NCBI RefSeq assembly: GCF_946482605.1
Contig: NZ_CAMLSE010000034.1
Location: 18,448-82,447, forward strand
Reading direction: 5' to 3'
Length of the DNA: 64,000 bases
DNA from: an uncultured Dyadobacter sp.
GTDB lineage: Bacteria > Bacteroidota > Bacteroidia > Cytophagales > Spirosomataceae
Below the pieces are notes generated by a model. It had not been told where the DNA came from and did not search any database. It was given only the letters and a program-made list of their open reading frames with translations. A program made the position numbers and the translations under genes. Positions 48,310 through 57,615 of this stretch are shown here, in pieces; positions within the stretch are counted from its first letter, which is position 1, and each line of letters starts with the position of its first letter.

Positions 48310-49486
48310 ATTCAACAACAGGTTGCGGTTTACTTGCCTTGACAGGCTTCATTCCAAACACGATCCGCAAGGGGTTGAACCGCCTTATCACAAAATGGTA
48401 AAGCCCGAAACAGACTGTAAACGTAGCTACGCAGAGGTAAACAAATTTTGCCATCCATGGCCAGGGGGAATGTATCAGCGGATAGGCAAGGCAAATAATC
48501 ACCGTCTGATGCAGGATATAAAATGGATACACAGCCTCATTCGCATATCTTAAAAACTGATTGGTGAACTGAAGGTATTTGTAGCCATATCCAAAAAAGG
48601 ATAGTAGAATGCACCAGGCATTCATAGTCTTGATTACCTCATAAAGGAGTAATGTGTACCCATTCAAATCCAGATCACGGGTCCAGTAAAATGCATACAG
48701 TACCGTCGTTAACGTGGCCCAGATCAAAAGGTTCAACCTCCTGTACTTTTGAAGGCTATCCCAGAATCCTTTTTGCGTGCAGAGCACAAATCCGGTCGCA
48801 AACAATGTGAAATCATGAAAATGCTCGCTCCAATCCCTTGTCAGATTGTGAGTGGTCGGGAATTTGTCAGCCAGCAATATGCTCCCTCCAACATGCCAAA
48901 TCACCGGCAGCAGAATGAGGCTGACAGGACTACTGAATAGACGCGACAACCATGCCGTGAAGCGCTCGGCTCTGCGCACCACCAGTAACAACGGCAAGCC
49001 CAGGAGAGAATAGCAGAAAATGTAGGCCAGATACCACAAATGGTGCCAGCTGAAACTCCCCTCGGGATAGGGCACAAACTGAAACACGGTTTTGAAAAAA
49101 GCAGGATACCCGTAAGTTTCGCCCTGCGTGATACGTTCGAAGAAGATCTGCGGCGGCACAATCACAAACATCCCAAACAAAAGCGGGACCAGTATCCGGA
49201 CTAATCTGTCTTCGAGAAAAGCGCCTGCACTCCGGTTGCCCAGGGCATAATAAACGCCGGCCCCCGAAATCATGAACAGCAGAGCCATTCTCCATTGGCT
49301 CGTAAAACGCATGGGCCATTCAACGACGCGGGTCAATTCATTGTTCTTGATATGCCATTCCCAATGATTAAAAAACATGCCGACATGGAAGAATATCAGA
49401 ATGCCAAAAGCGATAACCCGTAACCAATCGAGATCGTAGCGGCGGTCGGTGGCAGGAGTTTCCGGCCCAATAATTTCATTTTTCAT
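48290..49486 (-). CDS. acyltransferase family 3 membrane protein
   Basis: About 398 residues, ten or so membrane helices. It begins RRYDLDWLRVIAFGILIFFHVGMFF, with the conserved R/H motif in helix 1 that marks the OafA/OpgC-type acyltransferase-3 fold. It probably O-acylates a surface glycan or lipid; no glycan genes adjoin it. ATG 49486 is preferred over 49528. It follows the AraC-type regulator on the same strand after 62 bases. Confidence 0.85.
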   Translation of the reverse strand: MKNEIIGPETPATDRRYDLDWLRVIAFGILIFFHVGMFFNHWEWHIKNNELTRVVEWPMRFTSQWRMALLFMISGAGVYYALGNRSAGAFLEDRLVRILVPLLFGMFVIVPPQIFFERITQGETYGYPAFFKTVFQFVPYPEGSFSWHHLWYLAYIFCYSLLGLPLLLVVRRAERFTAWLSRLFSSPVSLILLPVIWHVGGSILLADKFPTTHNLTRDWSEHFHDFTLFATGFVLCTQKGFWDSLQKYRRLNLLIWATLTTVLYAFYWTRDLDLNGYTLLLYEVIKTMNAWCILLSFFGYGYKYLQFTNQFLRYANEAVYPFYILHQTVIICLAYPLIHSPWPWMAKFVYLCVATFTVCFGLYHFVIRRFNPLRIVFGMKPVKASKPQPVVESTSSIS

Positions 49487-49548
49487 CGCATCTGAGTTTT
49501 GTTTGAGACCCAAAACTATCAGCGACACTGCCGGCGAAACGACCGTCC

Positions 49549-50751
49549 TTATCCGTTCGATGTTCTTCCCGATAAGTCAGAACCTATGTTTTTCCCGCTC
49601 CTGCGGTATTCGGAAGGGGTTTGCCCGGTAATCTTCCTGAAAGCGGTATTAAATGCAGATTTCGAATTGTAACCAACCATCTGGCCGATCTCCTCGATTT
49701 TGATATGATCATTGACGTCATCCGCCAGCAGCCTTTGCGCTTCCCGAATGCGGTACGCCCCCGCAAAGTCAAAAAAGCTCTGTTTCAGTTCTTCATTCAG
49801 AATTTGTGATAAATGATGCGTGGACACACCAAGTCGCCGGGATAGTACCGGTAATGAAAAACCCGGATCCAGAAACGGCCGCTCAATACGCATGATTTCC
49901 TGCAACTTTCCCAACGTCAGGGTCTGGATCTCCGCGGTAAGCGACGATTTCTCATACTTTTTCATGACCCTCGTATCGGGCTCCTGAAAAAACAGGGATT
50001 TTTTCAGCACGCTAAAACTGGTAGCATAAATAATGAGGGCAATGAATGCAGAAATAATGTGATCCCCCAGATCGTGCCGGAATGAAGTCCGGACGATAAA
50101 GAAAATAACCACGAGCAGGGTCAGTTGCAGGTGCACATCGCGATACCAGGCCAGGGACACCTTTTCCCTGGTAAAGAAGTCGACGCCGCTTTTCCGGAAC
50201 GCATTGCGCAGGAATATGTAGCCGGCGATGTTGTATGCCACCATGCTCATGAACGTGAGATCATTGATGTGCCACTTGGGAAAAAACATCCAGGTGCTGC
50301 CATAGAAGGCGGCGTCAATTTCACTCATTTCAGGGTGAAACGAGCCAATGTTTGCATTATATTTAAATTCAATGCCCTGCGGATAAATAAGCACGGACAT
50401 GTAAAGCAGATAAACCGCCGCAGGCATAAAATGCAGCCAGGCCCACCGATCGGCTCGCCTTCTCACTCCTGACCGGATATACAGGTAGGCGGTCGGAGCC
50501 AAAAGCAAGTTCAACGGCTCGCTGAAATCCACCAGCCACAACACCCTGAACATGTAATCGGTATATCCCAGCCAAACGTCACTGATGATCACAGACAATC
50601 CCAACATCAGTATCCCCAGAAAGAGATTGGGCAAATTGTTGCCCCTGGAATGGGATAGGAAAAAATAAGCTAATATCAATCCCTGCACGCAACCCAGGAG
50701 CATGAAGATTGAAAAGAGATCGATACGGATGGGAGGCGGAGCGGGAATCAT
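49549..50751 (-). CDS. membrane-anchored AraC-family regulator
   Basis: About 400 residues; a start at 50772 is also possible. Six to seven helices (IFMLLGCVQGLILAYFF, LFLGILMLGLSVIISDVW and others) occupy residues 10-245. The C-terminal 100 residues are an AraC helix-turn-helix pair (LSRRLGVSTHHLSQILNEEL and IGQMVGYNSKSAFNTAFRKI). DNA binding from the membrane is implied. It may control the acyltransferase gene that follows it, which is inference. Confidence 0.85.
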   Translation of the reverse strand: MIPAPPPIRIDLFSIFMLLGCVQGLILAYFFLSHSRGNNLPNLFLGILMLGLSVIISDVWLGYTDYMFRVLWLVDFSEPLNLLLAPTAYLYIRSGVRRRADRWAWLHFMPAAVYLLYMSVLIYPQGIEFKYNANIGSFHPEMSEIDAAFYGSTWMFFPKWHINDLTFMSMVAYNIAGYIFLRNAFRKSGVDFFTREKVSLAWYRDVHLQLTLLVVIFFIVRTSFRHDLGDHIISAFIALIIYATSFSVLKKSLFFQEPDTRVMKKYEKSSLTAEIQTLTLGKLQEIMRIERPFLDPGFSLPVLSRRLGVSTHHLSQILNEELKQSFFDFAGAYRIREAQRLLADDVNDHIKIEEIGQMVGYNSKSAFNTAFRKITGQTPSEYRRSGKNIGSDLSGRTSNG

Positions 50752-50835
50752 AACATACATCTCGGTTTTCAAATATACAAAATCGAAGACGTATCTCTCC
50801 CGGCTTGCAAAACAGGGAAAAACGATTGTATGCGC

Positions 50836-51447
50836 TTAGTAGAGGATAATCAGAAATATAAACACGACCAGCCACAATGCGCCGGTAAAATGCCAGTATC
50901 TGGTAAATAGCTTAATCCGCAAGCGGTTGGGCGGGTTGACACTATACACAAACGAATCAACATAACTTCTGTTCCTGATTGCCTTTCTGAAAAGATCGCT
51001 CAGGTAAAGCACGCCACCGATCATGTGTAACAAATGAAGACCGGTAAGTAAATAGATAAATCCTTCGGAGGTGTTCACCCCGCTAAAAACGCCGGAACCG
51101 ACCATTTCCATCCACCCTCCTGCCTGCAAGAGTATGAAGATAAGGCCGAGCAGGAAAGTGGCACCCAAAAACACCCGGTAATGTAAAAACCGTTCACTCA
51201 CAAACGCGAGGTTGGCTTCGTGTAAAGTAATGCTACTGAACAAGATAACCAGCGTACTGAGCCAGAACATATCCGGAAGAGCCACCAGGTGAACGCTCTC
51301 CTTTTGCGCCCGAATCAGGAAAATGATGAAGATTGAAGCAAAAAGCAGAGAACTACCGGCAACACCCAGCCATAGCATAAAACCCAAAGGCTCTCGACGC
51401 TTGGTAAAAGGATTTTCCCTCTGTTTGGTAGTATGCTTTGGACTCAT
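50836..51447 (-). CDS. cytochrome c oxidase subunit III-like protein, orphan
   Basis: 203 residues, five helices. LGFMLWLGVAGSSLLFASIF, SSITLHEANLAFVSE, GVNTSEGFIYLLTGLHLLHM and the C-terminal LFTRYWHFTGALWLVVFIFL are CtaE/CoxC. The subunit supports the proton-pumping heme-copper oxidase. No subunit I or II gene lies within the window; the neighbours are an AraC-type regulator and ispE. Confidence 0.9.
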   Translation of the reverse strand: MSPKHTTKQRENPFTKRREPLGFMLWLGVAGSSLLFASIFIIFLIRAQKESVHLVALPDMFWLSTLVILFSSITLHEANLAFVSERFLHYRVFLGATFLLGLIFILLQAGGWMEMVGSGVFSGVNTSEGFIYLLTGLHLLHMIGGVLYLSDLFRKAIRNRSYVDSFVYSVNPPNRLRIKLFTRYWHFTGALWLVVFIFLIILY

Positions 51448-51534
51448 CTCCCTGGCTTCAAAATCTAAAAAAGCGCATTCATAAGTGAATATAACGACGA
51501 ATTTACTGCTTCGGACATACGGGAAAGCATTAAT

Positions 51535-52344
51535 TTATTTAAGTAAACCTTGCCAAAGCCTTAATCCGGCAAAATGTTCTTTAACATTTTTCTGCTCCTC
51601 AAATATCCCAAATAAGGTCGACCCAGATCCGCTCATCGATGCATATTCCGCACCCAGCGAATACAATTTTGTTTTAATATCTTCCAAAAGACTGTATCGC
51701 GGAAAAAGTGTTGCTTCAAAATCATTTCTTACCTGATCTTTCCATTCAGCAACAGGTCTTTGAAGTATATTACGCAAATCTATGTCACTTGGTTTCGCGA
51801 CGATGCCAGAATATGCTTCAATTGTTGATATATGTATCCCCGGGTTAACCATTACGATCCATTTGCCGGACAAGCTCATCGGGATATCCTCAAAGCGATC
51901 ACCCTTCTGGAAACAATAAGCAGGTTTATTAAGGATAAAAAACGCACAGTCGCTACCCAAATGGCGGGCATACTCTTGCCGTTGTTCTACTGAAATACCC
52001 AACTGGAACATGGTGTCCAGCGTATTGATTGCAAATGCAGCGTCCGCCGAGCCACCGCCTAGTCCTGCACCGATCGGGATGGTTTTGAGTAAATGAATGT
52101 GAACAGCCGGCAGGTCGTAGTCAGCCTTCAGGAGATGATAAGCCTTTACGCAAAGATTGTCGGAGTGGTCTCCCGGAATCGGATTGCCGTCTGCAAAAAA
52201 AGCAAACGATTCCGCGGGCACTATTTCCAGCGCATCCGACCACCCGACCGGGTAAAAGCAAGATTCGATATTATGGTATCCGTCGCTTCTCTTTTCGACG
52301 ATGTTGAGTCCGATATTGATTTTCGCGTTGGGGAATACGAGCAT
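51535..52344 (-). CDS. ispE: 4-diphosphocytidyl-2-C-methyl-D-erythritol kinase
   Basis: About 269 residues, GHMP kinase. MLVFPNAKINIGLNIVEKRS is the N-terminal motif, PIGAGLGGGSADAAF the ATP loop, and SGSGSTLFGIF the C-terminal GHMP motif. It phosphorylates CDP-methylerythritol in the non-mevalonate isoprenoid pathway. The start at ATG 52344 fits the family; the longer frame to 52377 does not. Confidence 0.95.
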   Translation of the reverse strand: MLVFPNAKINIGLNIVEKRSDGYHNIESCFYPVGWSDALEIVPAESFAFFADGNPIPGDHSDNLCVKAYHLLKADYDLPAVHIHLLKTIPIGAGLGGGSADAAFAINTLDTMFQLGISVEQRQEYARHLGSDCAFFILNKPAYCFQKGDRFEDIPMSLSGKWIVMVNPGIHISTIEAYSGIVAKPSDIDLRNILQRPVAEWKDQVRNDFEATLFPRYSLLEDIKTKLYSLGAEYASMSGSGSTLFGIFEEQKNVKEHFAGLRLWQGLLK

Positions 52345-52409
52345 TGCAGTAGGAAATTGACAAGCAAATATCCGCATTTGCTAGAAGCCCGCCACCGCCA
52401 GTCCCATTT

Positions 52410-53873
52410 TTATTGTTCCCAACGCCATTCCTGACCAATGATCAATTCTTCTTTCAAGCCCTGCGAAATCAGGAAATCACGTGTTTTCTGATCCGACAAT
52501 TTCTTGACCGAAATATTTTCTGCATTAGATAACGCATACAGGTACATCGATGCGATCCGGACTGTATTTTCAAGCTGGTCCTTGTTCACCAGGCTGAAAT
52601 CGTCGCAGTCCGCGTGATAACATTGCAATGCATTGGGGTCCAGATGACCCGAGAGCCCTGCGATGGGAACACCTTCCAACATAAATGGCTGATGATCACT
52701 ATGCAATCCGGCCGCATTGGTAACTTCATTTTTATATTCGTTGTCGACGGAACGGATGGCCTGACCTACTGTCGCAAAAAAGTCGCTCATTTCGTTTCTG
52801 CCAAATGCATTGACTCCCTTGGGGTCGTTCGTCATGTCCAGATTCATCATGTACGCGATCTTGTCGATCGTTCCGGCCTTCTTTAATTCGCCTACGAAGT
52901 GCTTGGAGCCGAGCAAACCCTGCTCCTCGCCCATGAACAATACAAACTGAATCGTTCGTTCAGGCTTGACTTTCAGCGCCTTGAATGCTCTGGCGATATC
53001 TATCACCGCAAATGAACCGATGCCGTTGTCGATTGCCCCTGTTGCAAGATCCCACGAGTCGAGATGCCCTCCGATGATTACCTTTTCCTCGGATTTTCCT
53101 TTCAGTGTAGCGATGACATTACGGGCTTTAATCGGCTTGGAAATGTTGTGCATATCGATATGAGCTTCCAGCGGGCCTTCGTCCTTGATCCATTTCCTGA
53201 TTTCGTGACCACTCTCGTTGGAGACACATACAGCCGGAATGGAGATAATGGCACCTGTTACCGACGCCGTGCCGGTAAGCAAAATCTTCCCCGGAGCGCC
53301 ATTCACCATGATCATCCCCTTTGCACCATATTTGATCGCCAGTGCCGTTTTTTCGGACCTGTGCAGATTCTTTTTACCGGTCACACCCACCAAATTGATA
53401 TTGGCGAGTGCTACTTTTCCTTTGATTTTGTCCTTCACGGCCAGAAAATCCTCTTCCAACCCGTTACCCACGTCCACAATTTCCCCCTGCAGGGTAGATT
53501 CGACGGGCGAGTGAGCAAGAGAAACTACCGGAACATCCCGAAAATTATCGCTGCTTCCTGGTGCAATGGACAGCGTTACGGTGTCACGCATCCAGGCCTC
53601 TACTTCAAACGGCTGGTATACAACATCCGTGAACCCGTAGCTTTTGAGCAATTTAAACGCGTATTCTTCCGCCTTCTCTCCATTGACGCTCCCGGTAAGC
53701 CGATGTCCTATTGTTTTTGTCGCCTCTCCCAGCGTTGCGTATGCTTTGCTGTTCTCCCTGACCTCCCGGTCGAGTTTCGAGAATGGTTTTTCCCACTTCC
53801 TGTCGTTCGGGCGAAATTCGGAGAATAAAAAAAACAAACCGCCAATGAGAACAACTTGTACAACTTTCTTCAT
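52410..53873 (-). CDS. exported M28-family zinc aminopeptidase/carboxypeptidase
   Basis: 487 residues. Signal sequence (VVQVVLIGGLFFLF), a protease-associated insert (about 130-270) and the catalytic part with zinc-binding HLDSWDLATGAIDNG, general base in MGEEQGLLGS, Asp in NLDMTND and late His in YHADCDD. It resembles plasma glutamate carboxypeptidase-like M28 enzymes and would trim peptides in the periplasm. Length is normal. Confidence 0.9.
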   Translation of the reverse strand: MKKVVQVVLIGGLFFLFSEFRPNDRKWEKPFSKLDREVRENSKAYATLGEATKTIGHRLTGSVNGEKAEEYAFKLLKSYGFTDVVYQPFEVEAWMRDTVTLSIAPGSSDNFRDVPVVSLAHSPVESTLQGEIVDVGNGLEEDFLAVKDKIKGKVALANINLVGVTGKKNLHRSEKTALAIKYGAKGMIMVNGAPGKILLTGTASVTGAIISIPAVCVSNESGHEIRKWIKDEGPLEAHIDMHNISKPIKARNVIATLKGKSEEKVIIGGHLDSWDLATGAIDNGIGSFAVIDIARAFKALKVKPERTIQFVLFMGEEQGLLGSKHFVGELKKAGTIDKIAYMMNLDMTNDPKGVNAFGRNEMSDFFATVGQAIRSVDNEYKNEVTNAAGLHSDHQPFMLEGVPIAGLSGHLDPNALQCYHADCDDFSLVNKDQLENTVRIASMYLYALSNAENISVKKLSDQKTRDFLISQGLKEELIIGQEWRWEQ

Positions 53874-54072
53874 AATTCCCGGTAAAGGATGTCAGCAACT
53901 TCAATTTTCACTCAAATATCGCATAGATAATCGAGCTCATGCAAGATAAACACAAAGGAGACCCGAAAATCAGTCCTTTAGTTTCATAAGTTCTTTAAGA
54001 TAATGAATTTTAATGATCAAATATTCTTTTTCCGTCAGGTCGCGGGAAAGCACTATTTTTACTTATTTTTGT

Positions 54073-54095
54073 TTAAGTGTTATAATAACACTTAA
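54073..54095. promoter_or_regulatory. Perfect palindrome in the xylB promoter region
   Basis: TTAAGTGTTAT and ATAACACTTAA, 11-base arms around a single A, lie 98 bases before the xylB start. The gap 53874-54193 (320 bases) is AT-rich and holds no other gene. The palindrome is a likely operator of a pentose regulator whose gene is not in view. Confidence 0.7.
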
Positions 54096-54193
54096 TAAAC
54101 ATCTTTTCTTAAAGTTATTTGAACATTTTTGTATTTTTTAGCACTTATATTTAAAGATTAAAGCATTTCAAATCAAAATAATCATATTTAGCA

Positions 54194-55678
54194 ATGTATT
54201 TCCTTGGATTCGATTTAGGCAGTTCGTCCGTCAAAGCATGTTTGATTCACGCAGATACCGGGGTTGTTGCTGCATCCGCGTATTACCCTGAGAGGGAAAT
54301 GACAATTGCCGCCCCGAAACCAGGCTTTGCCGAACAGGAACCCCAAATGTGGTGGGAGAATGCGTGCCTGGCATCACAAGCCGTTATACAAAAAGCAAAT
54401 GTTTCACCGACGGAAGTTGGTGCAATCGGAATATCCTATCAGATGCACGGCCTTGTAGTGGTCGATAAAGACCTGAACGTGCTGCGGCCTTCCATCATAT
54501 GGTGCGACAGCCGCGCCGTGGAAGTAGGCAACAACGCAATGGAAGCATTGGGTGAGGAATACGTTCTCCCGCACCTTCTCAATTCTCCTGGCAATTTCAC
54601 GGCTTCGAAGCTCGGTTGGGTAAAGCAAAATGAGCCGGATGTCTATGCCCGTGTACATAAATTCATGCTTCCTGGTGATTACCTCGCTGCCCGCATGACC
54701 GGCGAAGTAGTTACTACCCCCTCGGGGCTATCGGAGGGCATTTTCTGGGACTTTGTCAACCAACGTCCGGCCGATTTCCTTTTTGATCACTTTGGGTTCA
54801 GCCCCGACATTCTCCCGACTGTCCTCCCCACCTTTTCCGAACAGGGACAGGTAACTGCGGAAGCTGCATCTGCACTCGGATTGCGTGCAGGTATTCCGGT
54901 CACCTATCGCGCAGGAGACCAGCCCAACAATGCATTCTCACTGAATGTATTGGAACCGGGAGAAGTAGCCGCAACCGCCGGGACCTCCGGTGTTGTGTAT
55001 GGGGTTAGCGACCAAATCAAGTTCGATACTAAATCAAGAGTCAATACCTTTCTTCACGTCAACCCGGTCACGGCATCGTCGCGCTATGGGGTACTACTAT
55101 GTATAAATGGAACCGGCAGCCTCAATGGCTGGCTCCGCAACGCTTTATTTCAGGGCAATGTCTCCTATCCCGAGATGAACACTCTGGCTGCGAAGGCGCC
55201 TGTGGGATCGGATGGCCTCTTTTGTTTGCCCTTCGGTAACGGCGCTGAGCGTATGCTTGAAAACCAGGATCCGGGAAGCACATTTAAAGGTCTTCAATTC
55301 AGCCGTCATGGGCTCAGTCATTTTACAAGGGCGTCCCAGGAAGGGATCGTATTCGCTTTGTACTATGGTATGGAAATCATGGAAACGGTAGGTGTGTCCC
55401 TCCAGAACATCCGGGCCGGCGAAGCTAACATGTTCCTCAGTCCTGTTTTCAGGGAAACTTTCGCCAATGTATCCGGGGCCACGGTAGAACTGTATAACAC
55501 CGATGGTGCACAGGGTGCAGCCCGTGCGGCCGGTTTCGGGCTTGGTTACTACAAAAGCCGAAAAGACGCATTCGTAGGATTAACCGCATTACGAACCATA
55601 GAGCCTGATCAAAATCTCGCCCAGGCGACAAAGGAAGCCTATGCAAATTGGAAAGGCGTTCTTGAAAAAAGCTTGTAA
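54194..55678 (+). CDS. xylB: xylulokinase
   Basis: 494 residues, FGGY family. FLGFDLGSSSVKACLIHADTG opens the ATP-binding fold, GISYQMHGLVVVDKD and IIWCDSRAVE continue, RAGDQPNNAF holds the catalytic Asp near residue 242, and GEVAATAGTSGVVYGV the second phosphate loop. It phosphorylates xylulose before the pentose phosphate pathway. No xylose isomerase, transporter or regulator gene lies in the window. An 11-base-arm palindrome upstream is the probable operator. Confidence 0.93.
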   Translation: MYFLGFDLGSSSVKACLIHADTGVVAASAYYPEREMTIAAPKPGFAEQEPQMWWENACLASQAVIQKANVSPTEVGAIGISYQMHGLVVVDKDLNVLRPSIIWCDSRAVEVGNNAMEALGEEYVLPHLLNSPGNFTASKLGWVKQNEPDVYARVHKFMLPGDYLAARMTGEVVTTPSGLSEGIFWDFVNQRPADFLFDHFGFSPDILPTVLPTFSEQGQVTAEAASALGLRAGIPVTYRAGDQPNNAFSLNVLEPGEVAATAGTSGVVYGVSDQIKFDTKSRVNTFLHVNPVTASSRYGVLLCINGTGSLNGWLRNALFQGNVSYPEMNTLAAKAPVGSDGLFCLPFGNGAERMLENQDPGSTFKGLQFSRHGLSHFTRASQEGIVFALYYGMEIMETVGVSLQNIRAGEANMFLSPVFRETFANVSGATVELYNTDGAQGAARAAGFGLGYYKSRKDAFVGLTALRTIEPDQNLAQATKEAYANWKGVLEKSL

Positions 55679-55723
55679 GATCGTTGGCCCGGTTTACCCC
55701 GATATGCCGGGCCAACATCCCCT

Positions 55724-56059
55724 TCATGCTCCTGCTTCCTGCTTTCTGGCAACCTCTTCTACCTTGTGAGCGGTCACTTCCGTTACTCTGACGGTCTTAT
55801 TCTCCTTATTCAGATACTGCCGGTAAGTAAGCCTTCCTTCGATTGACACCATCTTTCCTGTTGTCAGAAAGGATTCGCAGCGCTGCGCCAGCTCTCTCCA
55901 TACCACTACGCTGTGCCAGGCGGTATTCTTGATCTCCTCTTTGTTTTTATTCACATACCCTTCGTCCGTTGCCAGCGAAAAACTGATCATTTTCCCTCCA
56001 TCGAATTCTTTTACCGTGATTTCACGTCCAACATTTCCGATTAATTTAACAGAGTTCAT
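55724..56059 (-). CDS. ssb: short single-stranded DNA-binding protein
   Basis: 111 residues, one OB fold: MNSVKLIGNVGREITVKEFD, TDEGYVNKNKEEIKNTAWHSVVVW, LTTGKMVSIEGRLTYRQYLN. The usual flexible tail and acidic tip (DDDIPF-like), which recruit replication and repair partners, are absent; it ends VARKQEAGA. It may be a second SSB with a specialised job such as competence. Confidence 0.9.
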   Translation of the reverse strand: MNSVKLIGNVGREITVKEFDGGKMISFSLATDEGYVNKNKEEIKNTAWHSVVVWRELAQRCESFLTTGKMVSIEGRLTYRQYLNKENKTVRVTEVTAHKVEEVARKQEAGA

Positions 56060-56178
56060 ACTTGTAATTGTTTAGATGATGAATGATTTTGTTATACCGA
56101 CCATCGTGGACCGGTCTGCAAAAGTGTGTTGCTGCGGAAAAACGATTCGGTTATTAACCACTTATAATCAAATAAAAA

Positions 56179-56200
56179 CGTTTGCAGCCGTTTGCAAACG
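56179..56200. promoter_or_regulatory. CGTTTGCAAACG palindrome between ssb and the zinc-ribbon gene
   Basis: A perfect 12-base palindrome at 56189-56200, preceded by a half site CGTTTGCA at 56179-56186. It lies in the 248-base gap between divergent genes (starts 56059 and 56308). The shape recalls LacI-family operators, but no such regulator adjoins it. The rest of the gap holds no gene I can support. Confidence 0.5.
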
Positions 56201-56307
56201 GAAGATGCTTTTTGAGCAGTGCGGCAAATGAATTTTGCTATATTGCGTTTAGACGATTCTATGCACACCAACCGAACCTGCGCGGGTTCGGCCAAACAGT
56301 TTGAAAA

Positions 56308-56664
56308 ATGAAAAATTGCCTGGAATGTGATAAACCATTAGTAGGGCGGGTAGATAAAAAGTTCTGTTCGGATATGTGCCGGAACAGCTACAACAACCGG
56401 TTGAATTCAGATGCTTACAACATGGTGAGAAATATGAATAACCAACTTCGCAAGAACCGCCGTATTCTTGAAGAGCTGTGCCCGGATGACAAATCCAAGA
56501 CTACAAAGCACATCCTCATAGCCAAAGGTTTTGATTTCAACCTCATCACCAGCATCCGCCCGACGCTGAAAGGGAGCATTTACCATTTCGTATACGATTA
56601 TGGCTACCTGGAACTGGAAAACGATTTTTATCTGATCGTTAAAGATAAACGACTGGAGAAATAG
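56308..56664 (+). CDS. small zinc-ribbon protein of unknown function
   Basis: 118 residues. The N-terminal CLECDKPL and KKFCSDMCRNSYNNR provide two Cys pairs for zinc. The remainder is helical then strand-rich (IYHFVYDYGYLELENDFYLIVKD). The type is widespread in Bacteroidota; a nucleic-acid role is plausible from the zinc ribbon but unproved. Confidence 0.82.
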   Translation: MKNCLECDKPLVGRVDKKFCSDMCRNSYNNRLNSDAYNMVRNMNNQLRKNRRILEELCPDDKSKTTKHILIAKGFDFNLITSIRPTLKGSIYHFVYDYGYLELENDFYLIVKDKRLEK

Positions 56665-56665
56665 A

Positions 56666-56673
56666 TACTTTTG
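56666..56673 (+). promoter_or_regulatory. -7 promoter element of the aldo/keto reductase gene
   Basis: TACTTTTG matches TAnnTTTG and lies 22 bases before ATG 56695. It overlaps the start of the longer frame that opens with TTG 56671, so it favours the ATG. A clear -33 TTG is not seen. Confidence 0.5.
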
Positions 56674-56694
56674 CACGAATTCAAATTACCACCG

Positions 56695-57570
56695 ATGAAA
56701 AAAGTAAGCCTCAGCGACTCCGGACCAAAGGTTTCAGAAGCAATTTATGGTTTCTGGAGATGGACCGACGAAGGTGCCGTCACCACCGCTCAAATTGAAA
56801 AAACCGTCAATCTGTGCCTTGAACTGGGTATCAATACATTCGACCATGCTGACGTTTACGGCGATCAAACCATTGAGGAGCATTTCGGAAAGATTATCAG
56901 GAACAGGTCATTTAAGAGGGAAGACATTGTTCTGTTCAGCAAGTGCGGGATCAGAACTTCCGATAACAGGTACCTTACCTACTACGACAACTCCCGGGAG
57001 CATATCATCAACAGCATCAATGCATCGCTGAAAAGACTTAAAACAGACTACCTGGATATCTTCCTTTTACACCAGAGCGACCTGCTCGCCGACCCTGAAG
57101 AAACGGCCATGGCGTTGGCAGAAGTGGTGACGTCAGGAAAAGCCAAGCATATCGGAGTGGCCAATTTTACGGTTTTCCAGCACCAGTTGCTTGCCTCCTA
57201 TTTGCGGATTCCCATTGTTACCAACCATATCGAGCTGAATCTGATGAATACTACTGCCATTGAAGACGGCCGGATCGATTTTATCAAGCAAAGTTTCAGC
57301 AAACCATTGGCATGGGCACCACTTGCCGGCGGGAAAATCCTGAATGGAACCGATGAAAAGGCAGTCAGGTTGCGGTCCAAACTGGATGAGATCGGGAAAA
57401 AATACGATGCCAATATCGAGCAGACTGCCGTAGCCTGGCTGATGAAGCTCGGTACTTTGCCCATTATCGGCTCACTCTCTGAAACGCGCATCCGCAATGG
57501 GGCCAGCGCTTCGGATATCAAACTGACCCGCGAAGACTGGTACGAAATCTATCAGGTGGTCGGCAAATAG
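56695..57570 (+). CDS. aldo/keto reductase
   Basis: About 291 residues, TIM barrel. The catalytic set is visible: Asp and Tyr in FDHADVYGDQT near residue 50, Lys in VLFSKCGI near 80, and His in FLLHQSD near 124. SLSETRIRNGASA is the NADPH-binding end. It resembles YdhF-type reductases of unknown substrate. ATG 56695 is favoured by the promoter at 56666. Confidence 0.92.
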   Translation: MKKVSLSDSGPKVSEAIYGFWRWTDEGAVTTAQIEKTVNLCLELGINTFDHADVYGDQTIEEHFGKIIRNRSFKREDIVLFSKCGIRTSDNRYLTYYDNSREHIINSINASLKRLKTDYLDIFLLHQSDLLADPEETAMALAEVVTSGKAKHIGVANFTVFQHQLLASYLRIPIVTNHIELNLMNTTAIEDGRIDFIKQSFSKPLAWAPLAGGKILNGTDEKAVRLRSKLDEIGKKYDANIEQTAVAWLMKLGTLPIIGSLSETRIRNGASASDIKLTREDWYEIYQVVGK

Positions 57571-57574
57571 ACTA

Positions 57575-57615
57575 GAATGGAGTATTGCTCACTTACTCAG
57601 TACAATACTCCATTC
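57575..57615. repeat. 13-base inverted repeat at convergent gene ends
   Basis: GAATGGAGTATTG (57575-57587) and CAATACTCCATTC (57603-57615) with a 15-base loop cover the end of the SAM-hydrolase-like gene just after the aldo/keto reductase stop. No T-run follows on either strand, so it may attenuate or stabilise both mRNAs rather than terminate. Confidence 0.65.

Noticed and set aside
56092..56295. 67-residue open frame on the minus strand between ssb and the zinc-ribbon gene.
   Set aside because: It covers a palindromic regulatory region, has no family resemblance and no clear start signal.
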